From the NCBI GenBank assembly GCA_038327685.1, contig JBBQLH010000061.1, forward strand, positions 1 through 24,718: DNA of 24,718 nt, in the 5' to 3' direction. The position numbers were made by a program, and so were the translations under genes. Origin of the DNA: DASQFQ01 sp038327685. Its GTDB lineage: Bacteria; Actinomycetota; Thermoleophilia; Solirubrobacterales; Solirubrobacteraceae. This document shows positions 21,726 to 24,718 of this stretch, piece by piece; within the stretch, counting starts at the first letter, position 1, and every line of letters begins with the position of its first letter. The notes below the pieces were generated by a model, which saw only the letters and a program-made list of their open reading frames with translations, made no database searches and had not been told where the DNA came from.

Positions 21726-22709
21726 ATGCGTTCTACGCGCTCTGCGCTGATTTCCGCCTTTGTGGCCGCGGCGAGCCTCGGTCTCGGCGGCTGCGGCTCG
21801 GCCGGAGGTCCCGCCGGACCGACCACCCCCCGCGCGAAGCCCGGCCCGGCAGGCACCCTCAGCCTCGGCGTGACCGACGGGCACCTCGGCGACGCGGTGA
21901 CCGACAACAGCGGCGGGCGCCTGCGCGAGCTGTCCCCCGGCGGGCCGATCGATCCGGCCGCCGTGCGCCGCGCCCCGAACGCCCGCGAGGGAGTCGGCGC
22001 CGGCGACGCCTGCGCCAACGCCGACGTCCAGCCCGCCCCCTCCAACCTCGCCACCGTCGCCGAGGCGACGCTGTGCCTGCTCAACGGCGAGCGCGCCGAT
22101 CGCGGCCTCGCCCAGCTGCGTCTCAACGACCAGCTGCAGCGCGCCGCGCTCCACCACGGCGGCGACATGGTCGACCACCTCTATTTCGCCCATGTCGGCC
22201 GCGACGGCTCAGAGCCCGCAGAGCGCATCCGCGCCTCCGGCTACCTCTCCAGCGGCGGCGCCTGGCGCATCGGCGAGAACCTCGCCTGGGGCACCGGCGA
22301 GCTCGCCACCCCGAAGAAGATCATGGCCGCGTGGATGGGTTCGCCCGGCCACCGCGCCAACATCCTGCAGCGCGCCTACCGCGAGATCGGCTTCGGCGTC
22401 ATCGCCGGCAACCCGGCCTCGCGTACCAGCGCCGGCGCCACCTACGTGACGGAGTTCGGCTTCGTCGCCCGGCCGGTGCGGCTGGCCTCCAGTAAGACCC
22501 AGCGCCACTCGACGAGCTCCTCCAGCGCCCGCGGGCGCCGCGCCGCCGCTCGCCGCTCCCACACTCGTGCCCGCACGCGCGCCCGTCGCGCTCGCGCCGC
22601 CCGCCGCGCTCGTGTGGCCCGCGCCGCCCGCGCCCGCGTCGCCCTCGCCCCAGGCTCGCGCCGCGGCCGCGTCGTGAGCGCCACGACCGTGAGCCCCCGC
22701 CTCCACTGA
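21726..22709 (+). CDS. CAP (SCP/PR-1/YkwD-like) lipoprotein with Arg-rich tail
   Basis: 327 residues. Lipobox LGLGGC gives a lipidated Cys near residue 23 after a short signal. A disordered stretch to about 110 is followed by a CAP domain: LLNGERADRGLAQLRLNDQL, HHGGDMVDHLYFAHVGRDG, WRIGENLAWG, MAAWMGSPGHRANIL and REIGFGVI, with the HxxxM, GEN and HR residues of bacterial CAP proteins. After about residue 262 the chain turns into a Ser/Arg tail with 20 Arg and no Lys in about 51 residues. CAP proteins act outside the cell; the molecular role of the bacterial members is poorly known. The tail might bind acidic wall polymers or nucleic acid. The sigma28-like promoter upstream suggests control with motility genes. 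Confidence 0.88.
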   Translation: MRSTRSALISAFVAAASLGLGGCGSAGGPAGPTTPRAKPGPAGTLSLGVTDGHLGDAVTDNSGGRLRELSPGGPIDPAAVRRAPNAREGVGAGDACANADVQPAPSNLATVAEATLCLLNGERADRGLAQLRLNDQLQRAALHHGGDMVDHLYFAHVGRDGSEPAERIRASGYLSSGGAWRIGENLAWGTGELATPKKIMAAWMGSPGHRANILQRAYREIGFGVIAGNPASRTSAGATYVTEFGFVARPVRLASSKTQRHSTSSSSARGRRAAARRSHTRARTRARRARAARRARVARAARARVALAPGSRRGRVVSATTVSPRLH

Positions 22710-22775
22710 GCGGATCGGCTTCGGCGGCGTACACTCGGCCTCGAACCGGTCGTCTCGCTCGCAAGGGAGTCCCGC

Positions 22776-23228
22776 ATGGAGTCCTCCGCCCAGCCCGCCC
22801 GGGTGCTCGTGGTCGCCAACCGCACCGCGGCCACTCCCGCCCTGATCTCCTGCGTGCGTGAGCGCGCGCAGCGGGGCGCGTGTCAGTTCACGCTGCTCGT
22901 CCCGAACACGTCCAGTGGGATCGAGCGGATCGCGGACCCCGAGAGCCACGACGACACGGACGCGAAGGCCACGCTCGAGCTCGCCCTGCCGCTGCTCGAG
23001 GAGGCCGCCGGCTCGCCGGTGACCGGGATGGTGGGCGCGCCGGCGCCGCTCGACGCGATCCAGGACGCGATCAACCTCCACGGCTTCGACGAGATCATCC
23101 TCTCGACCCTGCCCACGCGGGTCTCCCGCTGGCTCAAGCTCGATCTCCCGAGCAAGCTCACCGGCCTCGGCCTGCCCGTGACCACCGTCACGCCCGCCGG
23201 CCGGCAGGAGGAGTCGGTTCCCTCGTAG
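22776..23228 (+). CDS. Usp-like small cytosolic protein
   Basis: 150 residues. RVLVVANRTAATPALISCVRERA, FTLLVPNT, ALPLLEEAAG and the strand-turn-strand FDEIILSTLPTRVSRWLKLDLPSKL followed by LPVTTVTP give the alternating alpha/beta order of the UspA fold. The G-2x-G-9x-G nucleotide motif is replaced by STLPTRVSRWLKLDLPSKL, so ATP binding is doubtful. ATG 22776 has AAGGGAG at 22763-22769 and a TACACT box at 22730-22735. Its stop overlaps the start of the 27-residue membrane protein (TAGTG), so the two are probably translated together. I recognise only the fold, not a named family. Confidence 0.75.
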   Translation: MESSAQPARVLVVANRTAATPALISCVRERAQRGACQFTLLVPNTSSGIERIADPESHDDTDAKATLELALPLLEEAAGSPVTGMVGAPAPLDAIQDAINLHGFDEIILSTLPTRVSRWLKLDLPSKLTGLGLPVTTVTPAGRQEESVPS

Positions 23229-23311
23229 TGACGCCGTTCCTCTTCTGGATGCAGGTGCTGATCGTGGTGCTCGTGATCGCGAGCACGGTGATCGCGATCG
23301 TCAAGCTCTGA
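23228..23311 (+). CDS. 27-residue single-helix membrane microprotein
   Basis: GTG 23228 shares its G with the TAG stop of the Usp-like gene (TAGTG), a standard coupling arrangement. The product begins MTPFLFWMQ, has one continuous hydrophobic helix (VLIVVLVIASTVIAIV) and ends KL. It has no room for any other domain. Its 3' end overlaps the convergent PHP gene by 11 bases. Small membrane proteins of this kind often modulate a larger partner; the partner here is unknown, with the coupled Usp-like protein the first candidate. A chance open frame is possible, but the clean helix and exact coupling argue against it. Confidence 0.6.
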   Translation: MTPFLFWMQVLIVVLVIASTVIAIVKL

Positions 23312-24083
23312 GTCCGAGCCGGCGCAGCAGGCCGGTCGGCTGTTTGGGCAGCGGGGGTCGTGCGGGCGCCGGGCTGCCGTCGAGCACCGCCCGCGGCACG
23401 AGCTCGGTCAGCCACTCCGCCTGCTCGCCGATGCCCGGCAGCTCGCGCTCCAGCACCGGGAAGCCGGCCCGCAGGCCCGGCGGGCGCTTGACATGGTCGT
23501 GGGCGTCGGAGGCGACGACGTGCGCGAGCCCTTCGCGCAGCAGCGTCGCCGTGAAGCGCCGCACGGTCGAGCCGAAGCCGCCGCTCATCGAGCCCGCCGT
23601 GATCTGCACCAGCGCCCCGGCGTCGACGAGCCGCGCGAGCCGCGCAGGGTCGCGCTGGAAGGCCGGGCAGCGCTCCGGGTGGGCGAGCAGGACGCGGTGG
23701 CCGCGCGCGTGGAGGTCGAGCACCATCGGCTCGAAGTCGCCGACGACGGGCGAGAACGGGCTCTCGACGAGCAGGTAGGGGCCGCCGCCGAGCGCCAGCG
23801 CGCGCAGCGTCTCGTCGTCGAGATCGACCAGGCGCCAGATCGCGATCTCGCCGCCCCGGAGCACCTCGAGCGGGATGCCGGCGCCGGCGAGCGCCGGGCG
23901 CAGCTCCTCGAGGCCCGCCGCGATCCGCGCCGGGTCGATCGCGGCGTAATCGTTGATGTGCGGCGTGGCGAGGATCGTCCGGGTACCCGCGCCGACCGCC
24001 GCCCGGGCCAGCTCGAGCGACCCGTCCATCGTGGCCGGCCCGTCGTCGAGGCCGGGCAGGATGTGGGAGTGCAGGTCGATCAC
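23301..24083 (-). CDS. PHP-domain protein, CpsB/CapC-type tyrosine phosphatase
   Basis: 260 residues. All PHP metal motifs are in place: IDLHSHILPGLDDG (HxH plus DDG), ATPH, LLVESPF, VLLAHPERCPAF and VVASDAHDH. This matches the CpsB/YwqE family of Mn-dependent protein-tyrosine phosphatases that control capsule and exopolysaccharide polymerisation by dephosphorylating the BY-kinase. No BY-kinase or Wzx/Wzy genes lie in the window, so this role is by family. The start is GTG 24083, with a CATAAC box 5 nt upstream. It is divergent from the UspA gene and convergent with the microprotein. It could also be a general phosphoesterase. Confidence 0.88.
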   Translation of the reverse strand: MIDLHSHILPGLDDGPATMDGSLELARAAVGAGTRTILATPHINDYAAIDPARIAAGLEELRPALAGAGIPLEVLRGGEIAIWRLVDLDDETLRALALGGGPYLLVESPFSPVVGDFEPMVLDLHARGHRVLLAHPERCPAFQRDPARLARLVDAGALVQITAGSMSGGFGSTVRRFTATLLREGLAHVVASDAHDHVKRPPGLRAGFPVLERELPGIGEQAEWLTELVPRAVLDGSPAPARPPLPKQPTGLLRRLGLRA

Positions 24084-24088
24084 GCCCG

Positions 24089-24096
24089 GTTATGAT
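24089..24096. promoter_or_regulatory. Overlapping divergent -10 boxes between PHP and UspA genes
   Basis: In ggttatgatcg, TATGAT (24091-24096, plus) can serve the UspA gene with a leader of about 35 nt. CATAAC (24094-24089, minus) ends 5 nt before the PHP gene's GTG, giving a near-leaderless mRNA. The two boxes overlap, so the promoters would compete. The -35 regions are not recognisable. Confidence 0.35.
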
Positions 24097-24137
24097 CGCG
24101 CACCGGCACGGCGGCACGGACACACGGAGGAGGCGCG

Positions 24138-24581
24138 ATGTTCAGCTCGATCGTGGTGGGCACGGACGGATCCGAGACGGCCGGGAAGGCCGTGCAGCAG
24201 GCGACCGAGCTGGCCAGGCAGGTCGGCGCGTCGATCAGCCTCGTCTCTGCCTTCGAGCCCGTCGCCAACCAGCGCCTGCGCGAGGAGTCGCGCGAGGTGC
24301 CCAAGGACCTGGAGTGGATGGTCAACCCGCGCGAGGACGTCGAGGCGACGCTCAAGGAGGCCGCCGAGGAGGTCGACGGCGCGGGCGTCGAGGTCGAGAC
24401 CTACGCACGCGAGGGCGACGCCGCCGACGCGATCCTCGACGTCGCCGAGGAGCAGAAGGCCGACCTGATCGTCGTCGGCAACAAGGGGATGACCGGCGCC
24501 AAGCGCTTCCTGCTCGGCTCGGTGCCGAACAAGGTCTCCCATCACGCTCCCTGCAGCGTGCTGATCATCCGCACGACCTAG
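24138..24581 (+). CDS. Universal stress protein (UspA family)
   Basis: 147 residues, single UspA domain. SSIVVGTDGSETAGKAVQQATELA is the conserved N-terminus, and ADLIVVGNKGMTGAKRFLLGSVPNKV carries the full ATP-binding G-2x-G-9x-G-S motif, followed by HHAPCSVLIIRT. It should bind ATP, unlike the shortened motif in the UspA at 9289-9720. ATG 24138 has a strong GGAGGAGG at 24126-24133, one of the few classic ribosome sites in the window. It is monocistronic as far as can be seen, closed by the hairpin at 24625-24659. Confidence 0.94.
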   Translation: MFSSIVVGTDGSETAGKAVQQATELARQVGASISLVSAFEPVANQRLREESREVPKDLEWMVNPREDVEATLKEAAEEVDGAGVEVETYAREGDAADAILDVAEEQKADLIVVGNKGMTGAKRFLLGSVPNKVSHHAPCSVLIIRTT

Positions 24582-24624
24582 CTACTTGCCCCGGATAAAC
24601 GGCGTGGGTTGAGGCTTGGAAATG

Positions 24625-24659
24625 GAACGGCCGCGCTCGGGTGAGGGGCGCGGCCGTTC
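24625..24659 (+). terminator. Strong 12-bp hairpin after uspA
   Basis: gaacggccgcgc (24625-24636) pairs perfectly with 24648-24659 around an 11-nt loop. Only a short AGGTTT follows, so it is a terminator without a long T-run, as is usual at this GC content. The rest of the window to 24718 shows no gene. Confidence 0.6.
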
Positions 24660-24718
24660 AGGTTTGGCGCTCGGGTGGGGGCGCCGGTCGGGATGGTGTC
24701 AGCGGGCTCGGATGGCGA

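Noticed and set aside
1..24718. CRISPR arrays, IS transposases, integrases, prophage genes, rRNA or riboswitches
   Set aside because: I looked for short regular repeats with spacers, transposase or integrase motifs and known RNA cores and saw none. The att-like repeats have no recombinase in the window.

Overview
The window is very GC-rich and densely coded. Genes overlap by 1-4 bases, GTG starts are common, and Shine-Dalgarno sites are often absent. The gene set (FHA-trypsin protease next to a Ser/Thr kinase, HD-GYP proteins, DUF6457-like protein with mobA, a secreted-protein remnant with an 'LRGLPKG' tail) suggests an actinomycete, most likely class Thermoleophilia (Solirubrobacter/Conexibacter-like). 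That placement is inference from protein style; there is no rRNA or other marker gene here.

Layout. 1-2.4 kb: a leucyl aminopeptidase cut by the window edge, divergent from a lone pqqB. 2.65-8.25 kb: a cassette of about 5.4 kb bracketed by direct repeats. Each repeat carries the 3' half of a tRNA-Phe(GAA)-like sequence followed by a 13-bp hairpin. Inside are a 1012-residue membrane protein with both GGDEF and HD-GYP domains and a secreted subtilisin-like protease ending in paired RATWS repeats. The right end is littered with decayed repeat copies and a broken methyltransferase. 8.57-11.2 kb (minus strand): an overlapping operon of a small membrane protein, a CPA2-type cation/proton antiporter, UspA, a CTG-start membrane miniprotein and a frameshifted inorganic pyrophosphatase. 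11.2-11.69 kb: the fossil of a secreted protein. 11.69-17.15 kb (minus strand): a run encoding a FAD amine oxidase, an unidentified membrane protein, a GH3 glycosidase, a GT4-like glycosyltransferase and a hexapeptide acyltransferase, suggesting surface-glycan work. 17.17-21.67 kb: a DUF6457-like protein convergent with mobA; the operon kinase-receiver / FHA-trypsin-PDZ protease / mobA; and, divergent from it across only 11 bp, a pseudo-receiver HD-GYP protein. 21.7-24.7 kb: a CAP-domain lipoprotein with an Arg-rich tail, a Usp-like protein coupled to a 27-residue membrane microprotein, a PHP-family phosphatase and a second UspA, followed by a strong hairpin.

The strongest signals are: (1) the tRNA-Phe-half repeats bracketing the c-di-GMP/protease cassette; (2) the kinase/HD-GYP divergent pair, in which each start codon lies inside the other gene's candidate -10 box; (3) a sigma28-like promoter placed so that the CAP lipoprotein mRNA would be leaderless, within a wider pattern of -10 boxes 5-8 nt from start codons; (4) the RATWS tail; (5) very small membrane proteins. 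Three genes are visibly broken (ppa, methyltransferase, secreted protein). All three calls assume the reads are correct.
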